Assembly: GCF_030376615.1 (NCBI RefSeq)
Contig: NZ_JARRAB010000009.1
Coordinates: forward strand, 116,123 to 180,122
Reading direction: 5' to 3'
Length of the DNA: 64,000 nt
DNA from: Pseudomonas sp. sp1636
Lineage (GTDB): Bacteria > Pseudomonadota > Gammaproteobacteria > Pseudomonadales > Pseudomonadaceae
Positions within the stretch are counted from its first letter, which is position 1. The number at the start of each line of letters is the position of its first letter. Positions 29,633 to 37,297 of the stretch are shown one piece after another. The notes beneath the pieces are model-generated. The model was not told where the DNA came from and did no database searches. It saw nothing but the letters and a program-made list of their open reading frames with translations. The translations under genes were made by a program, and so were the position numbers.

Positions 29633-29805
29633 TGGCTCTCACCTTGCTGTTTGAAGCTTGGGGGGAGATGCCAACAACGCCGGCATCACCCACCCCGCGG
29701 CACAGGGACGTGCCACCCAATCGCTGGGCCGTAGAACCGTAGTAAAAAGGTTCTGCGGTCGTGTTTGCCGCCTACTTTTTCCCCCTGGCACTGGAGGCCG
29801 GTTCA

Positions 29806-30738
29806 ATGCAATCTTTTCTCCCTGGTTGGTTGAGCAAGGCTGCGCAGGGGGCGGGGCACGCTGACGATCCGTCGAAAGCGTTGGTCAGTAGCCTGCTGAT
29901 GATGGCCTGGTTCGTCGAAGCCAGGGATCCTTATACCGGCGGCCATCTGTGGCGAGTGTCGCGGTATGCCAGGTTGCTTGGCGAAGCGGCAGGGTTACCT
30001 TCGGCCGATGTGGCTCGATCCAGCCTGGGCGGCTTTCTGCATGATTTGGGCAAGATCGGCATAGCCGACGCCGTGCTGCGCAAGACCAGTGCCTTAACTG
30101 AAGACGAGTTTGCCGTCGTACGCACCCATCCGGAGATGGGCTGGCGCATGCTTGCTGGCCACCCGCTGGCCGATCTGGTCAAAGAGGCGGTCTACAGCCA
30201 TCACGAGCGCCCCGATGGCAAGGGCTATCCGCGCGGCCTGCGGGCCGAGGACATTCATCTGGATGCACGTATCGTCGGTATCTGCGATGCGTTCGATGCC
30301 ATGACCAGCAGCCGTCCATACCGTACCGGCATGAGTCGTGGGCAGGCGTTAGCCATTATCCAAAGCCAGAGCGGCAGTCAGTTCGACGTCGAATTGAGTC
30401 GAGTGTTTATCGAGCTGGGCAGACGCGGCGTGCTCGATCATGTGATCGGCCACTCGGATGATGGCATTCCGTTGCAGGAGTGTCCCATGTGCGGCCCCAC
30501 CCTGGTTCTCAAACGCAGTCAGCAGGCGGGCGAACACATCTACTGCCGCAACTGCGGCGGAGAGTTTGCTCTGGAAGCTGAGGATGCCAGACTTGTGGCT
30601 CGGCCTACGGGAAGAACCGGAAGTCCAGCGGATCTGCAGCCGGATGTCGACCATGAGCTGATCCGCAAAGTGGTGCGAGAGGCTGCCGACAGGATGCCGC
30701 TTGAGCAGATGCTGGCGAGTGCTGGAGGCATGGCATGA
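29806..30738 (+). CDS. HD-GYP domain protein with C-terminal zinc ribbon
   Basis: The 310-residue cytoplasmic protein carries an HD-GYP phosphodiesterase domain. It has GGHLWRVSRYARLLGEAAG, FLHDLGKIGIAD (HD pair), HPEMGWRML, HHERPDGKGYPRGL (the GYP motif reads GKGYP) and DAFDAMTSSRPYR. A zinc-ribbon follows with CPMCGP and CRNCGGEF about 20 residues apart (about residues 227-255). It probably degrades c-di-GMP to GMP. ATG 29806 was chosen for GGAGG eight bases upstream. Its stop overlaps the next gene's start by 4 bases. Confidence 0.88.
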   Translation: MQSFLPGWLSKAAQGAGHADDPSKALVSSLLMMAWFVEARDPYTGGHLWRVSRYARLLGEAAGLPSADVARSSLGGFLHDLGKIGIADAVLRKTSALTEDEFAVVRTHPEMGWRMLAGHPLADLVKEAVYSHHERPDGKGYPRGLRAEDIHLDARIVGICDAFDAMTSSRPYRTGMSRGQALAIIQSQSGSQFDVELSRVFIELGRRGVLDHVIGHSDDGIPLQECPMCGPTLVLKRSQQAGEHIYCRNCGGEFALEAEDARLVARPTGRTGSPADLQPDVDHELIRKVVREAADRMPLEQMLASAGGMA

Positions 30739-31028
30739 TGCGGGAATGGCGCTCTCGACTGTCGCGTGATCTGGTATGGCGCGCGCTGAAGATCTCCTTT
30801 GTCGTGGGTAGCATTCTCAACCTGATCAATCAGGGGGAAGTACTCTGGGGGGCAGTTGAACTGTCCGTTGCGCACGTATTGCTCAATTATCTGGTGCCAT
30901 TCGCGGTGTCCCTCTTCAGCGCCATGCAGGCCCGCGCGCAGAGCCAACCGGTGTCCACAACGGTCAGAACACCTGACGTTCTCCCTGTAGCCAGTGCCAG
31001 GAATCCCGAGCGTCGAACAACAGGCTGA
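30735..31028 (+). CDS. NrtS-like small membrane protein
   Basis: The 97-residue protein has two membrane helices (about residues 19-33 and 45-62). It resembles the nitrate/nitrite transporter NrtS family through RALKISFVVGSILNLINQG and LLNYLVPFAVSLFSAMQA. In cyanobacteria NrtS pairs take up nitrate; that role is not shown in pseudomonads. The start overlaps the HD-GYP stop (ATGATG/TGA), so translation is coupled. The last 20 or so residues overlap the end of the convergent membrane-protein gene. Confidence 0.7.
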   Translation: MMREWRSRLSRDLVWRALKISFVVGSILNLINQGEVLWGAVELSVAHVLLNYLVPFAVSLFSAMQARAQSQPVSTTVRTPDVLPVASARNPERRTTG

Positions 31029-31377
31029 TGCCGTTCACGGCCAGAACCAGGCAGATGTACATGACTTCATTGGTAGTCGGCGCGGGTGCACCTGCCATCA
31101 GATACATCAGCAACATCACCTCAAGTGGCCCCCAAACCAGCAGATGGGGCAAGGCCATCAGCCGAGTGAACCCCGCATACCAGTACATCAGCAGCATGTT
31201 GCTGCCCAGCGCCAGCAGGGCGGCCAGCGCGATCATGCGCGCGCTGGGGTAATCGAGCAGAAACAGGCTGAGCAGGTTGGCGGGCAAGAGGATGGCCGCC
31301 ATCCATAACTGTACCCACATTGGCAGGCGGCGAAAGGATTGCCAGAGGTGCTGGTGCCGTTCGACGAAGGCGTTCAT
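30964..31377 (-). CDS. Four-helix membrane protein, function unknown
   Basis: The 137-residue protein has four hydrophobic helices (around MWVQLWMAAILLPANLLSLFL, MIALAALLALGSNMLLMYWY, LPHLLVWGPLEVMLLMYLM and VMYICLVLAVNGISLLF). I do not recognise the family. It overlaps the upstream patatin gene by 4 bases and is the last gene of a five-gene leftward unit that starts with the glycosyltransferases, under the ECF-type promoter at 34,570. Its 3' end overlaps the convergent NrtS-like gene by 65 bases. Confidence 0.7.
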   Translation of the reverse strand: MNAFVERHQHLWQSFRRLPMWVQLWMAAILLPANLLSLFLLDYPSARMIALAALLALGSNMLLMYWYAGFTRLMALPHLLVWGPLEVMLLMYLMAGAPAPTTNEVMYICLVLAVNGISLLFDARDSWHWLQGERQVF

Positions 31378-32255
31378 GCCATCTCCTGCATATCCATATC
31401 AGCGTGCAGGTGCGCGCGCAGGGAGTCGGGAACGCCCGTTTGCTCGAGCCCGCCGCTCTCCAGCCAGGTCTGGGTCTGCAGCTTGGCGCGCTCGATCAGG
31501 TCGCGCGTCTGAGTGAAATCGAATACCGAAACGCCCAAGGGGCATAAGGGTGCGGCCACATGAATGCGGGCCTGCGGGGTATACAGCTCAATGTCGCGTA
31601 CCAGTTGGCGCATGCTCATCAGGTTGAGGGTATGCAGAGCCAGCGCCACGAACCCCTTGGGCGGAGCCTTGCAGGCGCAACCAAAACCGGTGGGCAGAAC
31701 CAGGATGCGCTTCGCGCCCAGTGCCACAGCACTGGCGATCGGGGTATTGCTGGCTACGCCGCCGTCCATCAGCAAGTGTCCGTCGATGGCAATCGGCGGA
31801 TAGACCAGCGGAATGGCGGCGCTGGCCAGCAACGCCTGGAGGATGTCGCCCTGTGACTGCAACACCTCGGCACCGCTGAGCAGGTCGGTGGTGACCACAT
31901 GCAGGGGCAGCTCGCAGTCTTCCAGGCGACTGATCGGCAGTGCCGACAGAATCATCCGGCGCAGGCCGGCATTATCGAGAATATGCCCGCGGTTTAGCAG
32001 CAGGGCCTTGGTCGCGCCCAGCAGGGAAAAGGGGAAAATATCCCGCTTGCCAAGTGCGCACCAGATGTCGGCCAGTTCGGCAACGCCCTTGGCGTTCGGT
32101 TTGCTGGCGAAATGGGCACCGTTGATGGCGCCGACCGACGCCCCGACCACCAGGTCGATCGCAACCTCCGCCGCGATCAACGCCTGCAGCATGCCAACCT
32201 GCACGGCGCCCAGGCTACCGCCGCCGGCGAGTACCAATGCGGTCTTGTCTGTCAT
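31374..32255 (-). CDS. Patatin-like phospholipase
   Basis: The 293-residue protein has the patatin oxyanion loop ALVLAGGGSLGAVQVGML (residues 6-23), the nucleophile elbow GASVGAING (serine near 41) and the catalytic aspartate in LLMDGGVASNTP. Such enzymes release fatty acids from phospholipids in the cytoplasm or at the membrane. There is no signal peptide. It lies 15 bases after the DUF547 gene and overlaps the following membrane-protein gene, so it is in the same operon as the glycosyltransferases. A lipid-related step would fit sugar-lipid chemistry, but that is inference. Confidence 0.9.
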   Translation of the reverse strand: MTDKTALVLAGGGSLGAVQVGMLQALIAAEVAIDLVVGASVGAINGAHFASKPNAKGVAELADIWCALGKRDIFPFSLLGATKALLLNRGHILDNAGLRRMILSALPISRLEDCELPLHVVTTDLLSGAEVLQSQGDILQALLASAAIPLVYPPIAIDGHLLMDGGVASNTPIASAVALGAKRILVLPTGFGCACKAPPKGFVALALHTLNLMSMRQLVRDIELYTPQARIHVAAPLCPLGVSVFDFTQTRDLIERAKLQTQTWLESGGLEQTGVPDSLRAHLHADMDMQEMA

Positions 32256-32270
32256 CGGGCGCTCTCCGGA

Positions 32271-33056
32271 TCAATGGGCTTGGTTGAGTGACCAGTTGTA
32301 GTCGAGGAACTTTACTTTGCTTGTGCTCTGGGCCTGTGCCTGCTCCTCGGCGGCTGCCAGCAAGGTCGCCTGTTTTTGCAGGTAGGTTTGCAGCGAGCCT
32401 GATTGCTTGGTGAAGTCGTCGGCGTACCAATCGAAAATTTTCGAGACTCGGAAATGGCCGCCGGCGGCATCGAAACGGTTACGGCTGCGATCACTGAGAA
32501 AGCGCCGCTGGCTGTCCTGTAACTGCGCATCGATTGTGCTGGCAACGAAGGCATCGGGGCGCAGGGCCGGGCAGCCTATGGAGGCACAGTTAACCGCGAA
32601 GTGGATGCGTGGTTCGTCGAATACGCCGGGTTCGCGGATCATCGAATGCTCGATCTGGTTGAGCGTCAAGGTTTGCCCGAACAGCGGGATGAATGCTTGA
32701 GTCCAGGGGCTACCGAACACGCCGCCAATGTCCTTGATCGAGTCTAGCGGGTAATGCTCGGTGACAAGCTTTACGGTAAAGGCGTTATAGGCATTGATCA
32801 GAAAGGCCAGACGCTGGTCGCGACTCCAGGTGTCATATTGCTGGCGCGGCACGTTCGAAAGAACGGCCAGGTAGCTGTCAAGCTCGGCCTGATCCTGTTG
32901 GAAACCCTGATAGTCGACTTGACTGGCATAACCGGGCTTTACCCAGGTGACATGACGAGCCAGCAGAGCTGTCCATTGAGGATGGTTGTGTTCGAACGGT
33001 TTGGCAAACGACAGGCCACTCAGGCCTAGCATCACGAGCAATAACAGGGCGCGCAT
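32271..33056 (-). CDS. Exported DUF547 protein
   Basis: The 261-residue protein has a signal peptide (MRALLLLVMLGLSGLSFA). The DUF547 core contains YNAFTVKLVTEHYPLDSIKD, LNQIEHSMIREPGVFDEPRI and the hallmark HFAVNCASIGCPALRPDAF (two cysteines). The biochemical function of DUF547 is unknown; its fold is papain-like in predictions I recall. I chose ATG 33056 over the longer frame because of the signal peptide. The gene starts 8 bases after the glycosyltransferase stop, in the same leftward operon. Confidence 0.88.
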   Translation of the reverse strand: MRALLLLVMLGLSGLSFAKPFEHNHPQWTALLARHVTWVKPGYASQVDYQGFQQDQAELDSYLAVLSNVPRQQYDTWSRDQRLAFLINAYNAFTVKLVTEHYPLDSIKDIGGVFGSPWTQAFIPLFGQTLTLNQIEHSMIREPGVFDEPRIHFAVNCASIGCPALRPDAFVASTIDAQLQDSQRRFLSDRSRNRFDAAGGHFRVSKIFDWYADDFTKQSGSLQTYLQKQATLLAAAEEQAQAQSTSKVKFLDYNWSLNQAH

Positions 33057-33064
33057 AAGGGCTC

Positions 33065-33795
33065 CTATGATTTGTTGGCGGGGAGGGCGGGGGTAGGGTT
33101 GCCGCGGTTGTAGCGTCGAGCCAGATAAGTGGCCGGTACGCCGAGAACATAGGCCAGCACAAGCACACGATTGTGCAATGAGCGGCGCCACCAGCCGTCG
33201 CGCTGCCAGCGTCTGGGGTCGGCTTTCAAACCTTGTGCGATACGTTCAAAGCGGCCCAGCTTGCGCAGTTGCTTGACCAGTTCCACCTCTTCAAACAGCG
33301 GCCAGGGGCTGTGCTGGCCGCAGGCAGAGTAGGCACTGGCCTCAACAAAGATGCCCTGATCGCCATAGGGCACCCCGAAATGGTTGCGCCAGGCGATTAA
33401 CCGTTCCAGCAACCGGCTCTGCCAGCAGCCATTGCCGCTGAAGTGGAAGGCGAAGTAACCGCCTACCGCGCCTGAAGCCATTCTGGCTTGAAGATCGGGT
33501 AGTGGGTTGCCTTGTAACTGGGCGTCGGCATGCAAAAACCACAGGATCGAATGCCGGGCATGCATCGCGCCCAGGCGCAGTTGCGTCCCTTGCAGGGATC
33601 GGCCGGTATCCATTGTGCCTCGTATTGCAGGCACAGTTGGCGGCAGGTTTGACAGCCCGCGGCATCGACCACGATAAGTTGAAGCTCTTGCCTGGAGCGT
33701 TGCGCCAGTTGATTGAGGCGCGACAGCAACTGCTCGAGCACGACGGTATCCTGCCAGCAGGGGATGATTACGCTGATCGGCGGGTTAACAGGCAT
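33065..33795 (-). pseudogene. Family 2 glycosyltransferase, arsenosugar-associated type (TIGR04283), frameshifted
   Basis: Two overlapping minus-strand frames together make one GT2 enzyme of about 240 residues. The first (33,795 downwards) gives ISVIIPCWQDTVVLEQLLSRL and LQLIVVDAAGC. The second (ending at 33,065) gives TGRSLQGTQLRLGAMHAR, WFLHADAQL and GVPYGDQGIFV. The frame must change near 33,600-33,612; one missing base would explain it. Either the gene is inactivated or this is a sequencing error. The family is annotated next to arsenosugar genes elsewhere. It overlaps the next glycosyltransferase by 11 bases. Confidence 0.8.
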
Positions 33796-34489
33796 GGGCA
33801 GGCACTCCCAATTGCTGCAGGGCGTGGTGCAGGTTCAGTCGTGCAGGCTGGCCGTGTTGTTCGAGCAGGCTGGGCAGCGCGTACAGATCTTCCTTGTGGT
33901 CGATATCGAACAACTCCCCGGCCCATGCCACCGAGTGGCCGGCTCGCTGACAGCAGTCAAACAGAGCCGAGCCCAGGTGCTCTGTGCTCCAGGGCAGTGC
34001 GCTCAGGTCGGGCCACGAACGGTTCGAGGCCATCAGCACCACGCCGCCATCTTTGGCTGCGAGTAGCACCGTATCATTGGCTTCAAGCAGGCAGGTCACT
34101 CGCTGGTAGTCACTGGGCTGTAGTACGGGGCAGTCACTGCCGATGTAGATCAAGCGCTGCAGGTCGAGAGCGTGCAATCGGCTATCCAGGTCGTTGAGGC
34201 GCTGACCCAGATTGCCGTCATGTTGGGCCATGCCCAAGGCCTGCGGACAGAGAGCCTGCGCCCAAGGCAAATGGCGCGAATGGTCGGGGGCAATGACCTT
34301 GGGCGCGGGCCATTGGTGAAGATCTTCCAGGGCGCAAGCGAGCAGCAGTTGAGCGATGTCCAAGGCCGGTTGCAGGCCTATTTGCTGCGCCAGGCGCTGC
34401 TTGGAGTGCCCCAGCGCTGGTCGCTTACACAACAAGACCAGGCAGGGGGCAATAGCGGTGGGGGCTTCGGCTGCAGTGCTGTCAGTCAA
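33785..34489 (-). CDS. Glycosyltransferase-like nucleotidyl-sugar enzyme (TIGR04282/DUF2064), arsenosugar-associated type
   Basis: The 234-residue protein has the DUF2064 signature: CLVLLCKRPALGHSKQRLAQQ at the start, HDGNLGQRLNDL, LIYIGSDCPVL (the SDxP metal/nucleotide site) and AAKDGGVVLMA. Related proteins are annotated as arsenosugar-biosynthesis glycosyltransferases because they sit with arsM/arsS. Those genes are 18 kb away on this island but share the promoter motif. It is the first gene of the leftward operon, about 55 bases downstream of the ECF-type -10 element. Confidence 0.82.
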   Translation of the reverse strand: MTDSTAAEAPTAIAPCLVLLCKRPALGHSKQRLAQQIGLQPALDIAQLLLACALEDLHQWPAPKVIAPDHSRHLPWAQALCPQALGMAQHDGNLGQRLNDLDSRLHALDLQRLIYIGSDCPVLQPSDYQRVTCLLEANDTVLLAAKDGGVVLMASNRSWPDLSALPWSTEHLGSALFDCCQRAGHSVAWAGELFDIDHKEDLYALPSLLEQHGQPARLNLHHALQQLGVPAHAC

Positions 34490-34544
34490 GCGCGTACTCC
34501 AGATTCATGGTCAGGTCTGCCCCTCATGGAGGCTGTACCCTTAT

Positions 34545-34570
34545 GAGAATCTGCTCGCGTTTTTGTTACA
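34545..34570 (-). promoter_or_regulatory. ECF-type promoter motif upstream of glycosyltransferase operon
   Basis: On the minus strand: TGTAACAAA (34,570-34,562), 11 bp, ATTCTC (34,550-34,545), about 55 bases before the ATG at 34,489. Confidence 0.72.
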
Positions 34571-34586
34571 GCACTGACTAGTTCTG

Positions 34587-34814
34587 TTATGTATCTCGCT
34601 CTTGCAGTTTTTTCAGAATGGCCGCGCTATCAACCGCTTCTGCGTTTAACGGTAGTTGTTGCAGTACTTCAGCGGTGAGTTTCAGCTGTTTGATGTACAG
34701 CGTGCAGCGTGGGCACATTTTCAGATGCATGAACACTGCCCAGCGAGTACTTAAGCGCAGATCACCCTCAATGATGTCGGAGCCGAGTTCGGACATCTCA
34801 CGGCAGGTCAGCAT
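34587..34814 (-). CDS. Zinc-binding anti-sigma factor (zf-HC2 type)
   Basis: The 75-residue protein begins MLTCREMSELGSDIIEG and has the anti-sigma zinc motif HLKMCPRC (His-x3-Cys-x2-Cys, about residues 31-38) in a small helical domain. It has no membrane segment, so it is a soluble ZAS-type anti-sigma factor. Its start overlaps the end of the ECF sigma gene by 7 bases, the normal sigma/anti-sigma arrangement. A close paralogue without a sigma gene is at 38,706. Zinc-site oxidation or metal binding could release the sigma factor (inference). Confidence 0.88.
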   Translation of the reverse strand: MLTCREMSELGSDIIEGDLRLSTRWAVFMHLKMCPRCTLYIKQLKLTAEVLQQLPLNAEAVDSAAILKKLQERDT

Positions 34815-35410
34815 GCTCCTACCTCCTCGAAATGATTAAGCATGGCATGCATCCGTTGCCGCCCGCGGTGCAGTAATACACGGATATTGCCCTCCGCCAG
34901 ATTAAGCGCCTGGGCTATTTCGCCGTAGTTCAGCCCGCCCAGCTCGCGCATCATCACCACGCTTTGCTGGTCTTCAGGCAGCTTGTGCAGGTGTTTGTGA
35001 ATGCACTCATAGAGTTCAGCTTCAGTCAGAAGCTCGTCGGGTGTTTCATGGTGCCACTGCATGGGCGGTGCCTCCCACGCACCTTGCTCGTTGAAGCGCA
35101 TGCCTATGGGCGATCCGCTATCGCTACCCCAGCCATCGAGGGACACTTCACGACCTGTTTTGCGGCGCATGGCATGAGCTTCGTTGATCGCGATCCGGGC
35201 GAGCCATGTGCGCAGTTTGGAGCGGCCTTCGAATTTGCCAATCGCGGCAAAAGCCCTCAGCCAGGTTTCCTGTGCGACATCGTCGGCGAGGTCATTGCCC
35301 ACCAGTGGGGTGGCCATGGCCACCAGGAAGGCATGATGCAGTTTGATCACCGACGCCAGGGCGCCCTTGTCACCCTGGCGCAGCCGTTTGATCAGTTCCT
35401 GTTCATCCAT
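34808..35410 (-). CDS. ECF RNA polymerase sigma factor
   Basis: The 200-residue ECF sigma factor has region 2 (ADDVAQETWLRAFAAIGKFEG with the DVAQETWL core, then LRTWLARIAINEAHAMRR) and region 4 (LPEDQQSVVMMRELGGLNYG then EIAQALNLAEGNIRVLLHRG). The linker between them is unusually long, with a tryptophan-rich insert. It should direct RNA polymerase to TGTAACAAA-type promoters on this island, including one upstream of its own gene at 35,494. The anti-sigma gene follows with a 7-base overlap. The link to the motif is inferred from co-location and autoregulatory placement. Confidence 0.93.
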   Translation of the reverse strand: MDEQELIKRLRQGDKGALASVIKLHHAFLVAMATPLVGNDLADDVAQETWLRAFAAIGKFEGRSKLRTWLARIAINEAHAMRRKTGREVSLDGWGSDSGSPIGMRFNEQGAWEAPPMQWHHETPDELLTEAELYECIHKHLHKLPEDQQSVVMMRELGGLNYGEIAQALNLAEGNIRVLLHRGRQRMHAMLNHFEEVGAC

Positions 35411-35468
35411 CTATTTCTCCATCAATGGCCTGCAAGTGCGCAGTGCAGGTCATCCGTGTTGTTAATTA

Positions 35469-35494
35469 GAGGCAAGCCAGAGTGCATTGTTACA
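35469..35494 (-). promoter_or_regulatory. ECF-type promoter motif upstream of the sigma gene (autoregulation)
   Basis: On the minus strand: TGTAACAAT (35,494-35,486), 11 bp, TGCCTC (35,474-35,469), about 58 bases before the sigma-factor ATG. Confidence 0.72.
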
Positions 35495-35632
35495 ACGTAG
35501 TTGTCATGGCTGGCGTGAATATGAAAGCCCGCAAGCCATGTCACTGTTCCAGGTTTTTTGCCACCGGGGGGCGGGAAATAGCCGGGCCCAGTGCGTAACA
35601 GAACGTGGGGGTGTACTGATCCAGAGGGCGCT

Positions 35633-35658
35633 TGTAACAAAACAGCGCTCCCTGCATC
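35633..35658 (+). promoter_or_regulatory. ECF-type promoter motif upstream of first NPCAAK gene
   Basis: TGTAACAAA, 11 bp, TGCATC. The ATG is 129 bases downstream, leaving a long leader. Confidence 0.72.
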
Positions 35659-35787
35659 TGAGTTAAGCGAACGGTGCTTGCCCGTAAACAAAGGGGGCAT
35701 CCGGCGTGCGCATTCCCAGGGTGGAGCAACATCGAAGTTCCCTACCCATACGACACGGCACTCCATACAAAAATTTGAGGAACTAAC

Positions 35788-36087
35788 ATGACTCACCAAC
35801 TGAAAAACAAAGCCAACGCCGTCGCTCGCCGTCCCCTGGCCGCCATGCTGTGTGCGGGTGCTCTAAGCATGGCGTTGGCAGGGCCGGTGCTGGCCGCAAA
35901 TCCTTGTTCGCCTTGTGCCGCCAAGTGTGCACCTGCGGCCATGAATCCCTGTGCGGCGAACCCGTGTGCGGCAAACCCATGCGCGGCGAAGAACCCCTGT
36001 GCCGCCAAGAGTCCTTGTGCGGCTAACCCTTGCGCCGCAAAGAATCCGTGCGCAGCCAAGAATCCTTGTGCCGCCAAGAGCCAGTAG
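35788..36087 (+). CDS. Exported cysteine-rich NPCAAK-repeat protein
   Basis: The 99-residue protein has a long signal peptide (basic start, then AAMLCAGALSMALAGPVLAA, cut near residue 37). The mature part starts NPCSPCAAKCAPAAM and continues as about eight units of N/S-P-C-A-A with or without K, giving about 11 cysteines evenly spaced five or six residues apart. Unit codons differ from one another, so the protein pattern is kept although the DNA is not a recent tandem copy. Regular thiols and prolines suggest a metal-binding or modified peptide in the periplasm. I know no function. TGAGG precedes ATG 35788. Confidence 0.8.
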   Translation: MTHQLKNKANAVARRPLAAMLCAGALSMALAGPVLAANPCSPCAAKCAPAAMNPCAANPCAANPCAAKNPCAAKSPCAANPCAAKNPCAAKNPCAAKSQ

Positions 36088-36150
36088 TCACTTGGCCAAG
36101 ACGCCTGCGGAGCATTGTATTTTGCTGAGGAGTGGTTCCCGCGGAGGAGT

Positions 36151-36182
36151 CGCTCTTGGTGGCTAACGCTCTTGGTGGCTAA
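36151..36182. repeat. Tandem 16-bp duplication
   Basis: CGCTCTTGGTGGCTAA occurs twice in exact tandem between the two NPCAAK genes, non-coding. Confidence 0.85.
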
Positions 36183-36283
36183 GGCGCTGGTTGATCTGCC
36201 CAGCCGTCACGTCAGCCATCGGCGGCTTGCTGCATACCGTCGATGAGCTGCGGCAGGTGTGGCGGCATAGTCATCGCCTAATT

Positions 36284-36313
36284 GGAGAGACTCTCTCTGG
36301 AGAGACTCTCTCT
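36284..36313. repeat. Tandem 15-bp duplication abutting a promoter
   Basis: GGAGAGACTCTCTCT occurs twice in tandem; its last T is the first base of the TGTAACAAA box at 36,313. Each unit contains the near-dyad AGAGACTCTCT, so it may be a second regulator's site. Confidence 0.75.
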
Positions 36314-36338
36314 GTAACAAAATCGGCCGAGTTGCTTC
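36313..36338 (+). promoter_or_regulatory. ECF-type promoter motif upstream of cytochrome/NPCAAK operon
   Basis: TGTAACAAA, 11 bp, TGCTTC, about 185 bases before the ATG at 36,524. Confidence 0.7.
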
Positions 36339-36523
36339 TTAGTTTTGTTGGGCGAACACATGCAGGTGCCACCTGTGGGAGAGATCCATTGCTTATGGTG
36401 CCTGGATCGGGAATGACTCGGTTTTTTGCCGCTATTGCCCAAGGGCGCAGACCAGTTCGATGCCCGCTGCCCAAGGGTAAGTGCACAACGTACCGTTGCT
36501 AACCGTGGATTGAGGAAATCACT

Positions 36524-37237
36524 ATGCGCCACATATGCCCCGACCTTCCTGCTTCACACTGTTATCGTCCCCTTGCCGGCATGGTGTCGGCGACGGTGCT
36601 GGCCATGGCACTTTCAGGCCCGGCCATGGCCGCCAACCCCTGCAGCCCATGTGCGGGCAAGTGCGCACCCAGCAGCTTGAATCCTTGTGCAGCGAAGAAT
36701 CCCTGCGCGGCTAAAAACCCGTGCGCGGCGAAAAATCCCTGCGCCGCCAATCCCTGCGCGGCGAAGATGAACCCCTGCGCCGTCAAGTCGGTCAAGCGCC
36801 CGGCCAACTACAAACCCTATCAAGGCGCACAGGCCGAGCTGAAGGCCTATGGCGAGAAACTCTACAAGGATCCCAAGCTGAGCACTAACGGCCTGTCTTG
36901 CGCTACCTGCCACCAGGGCGGCAACCTGTTCCAGGCCAGTTTTGCCAAGGCATATCCCCATGAAGTGGCCATGGCGAAGAATCAGTTCGGCATGTCCCAG
37001 GTGTTTCTCGACGAGATGATCCAGATCTGCATGGTCGCGCCCATGGCATCCAAGGCCCTGGGCTGGGAGTCGAAAGAGCTGGCGGCGCTGGTTGCCTATA
37101 CCGCAACTCTGCAGACGAGTTTCAAGCCCAATCCCTGTGCGGCCAACCCTTGCGCCGCCAAGAACCCCTGTGCCGCGGCCAACCCTTGCGCCGCGAAAAA
37201 TCCCTGTGCGGCCAAGAACCCCTGCGCTGCCAAGTAA
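36524..37237 (+). CDS. Exported cytochrome c flanked by NPCAAK repeats
   Basis: The 237-residue protein has a signal peptide (VSATVLAMALSGPAMAA). An N-terminal cysteine block follows (NPCSPCAGKCAPSSL and six NPCAAK-like units, about residues 38-88). The cytochrome c domain (about 95-200) has one CATCH haem site in GLSCATCHQGG and candidate methionine ligands in MVAPMASKALGW. A second block of six NPCAAK-like units ends the protein. The same repeats form the whole mature part of the preceding gene's product, so the two likely share a metal or redox partner. It leads an operon with the next two genes. Confidence 0.85.
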   Translation: MRHICPDLPASHCYRPLAGMVSATVLAMALSGPAMAANPCSPCAGKCAPSSLNPCAAKNPCAAKNPCAAKNPCAANPCAAKMNPCAVKSVKRPANYKPYQGAQAELKAYGEKLYKDPKLSTNGLSCATCHQGGNLFQASFAKAYPHEVAMAKNQFGMSQVFLDEMIQICMVAPMASKALGWESKELAALVAYTATLQTSFKPNPCAANPCAAKNPCAAANPCAAKNPCAAKNPCAAK

Positions 37238-37297
37238 TGAACGTGCCTTGACCGGGGCGGCTGCTCCTCCGCCCCGGCCCTTTTTCGAGATCCAGCC

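Larger units (their letters stand above)
35411..35787. promoter_or_regulatory. Divergent control region between the ECF sigma gene and the first NPCAAK gene
   Basis: This stretch of 377 bases has no gene but carries a leftward ECF motif (35,469-35,494) and a rightward one (35,633-35,658). A weaker look-alike, CGTAACAGA at 35,594, has no good -10 element. Confidence 0.6.

Noticed and set aside
33580..33640. Programmed frameshift in the glycosyltransferase
   Set aside because: No slippery heptamer or downstream stem is evident; a simple indel or sequencing error is more likely.
35594..35619. CGTAACAGA as a thirteenth ECF promoter
   Set aside because: The -35 has two deviations and the -10 position reads TACTGA without the TC ending; kept out of the set.
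35890..36085. Regular DNA repeats as a CRISPR array
   Set aside because: The periodicity is 15-18 bp, coding for NPCAA(K) units with varying codons; there are no spacers or cas genes.
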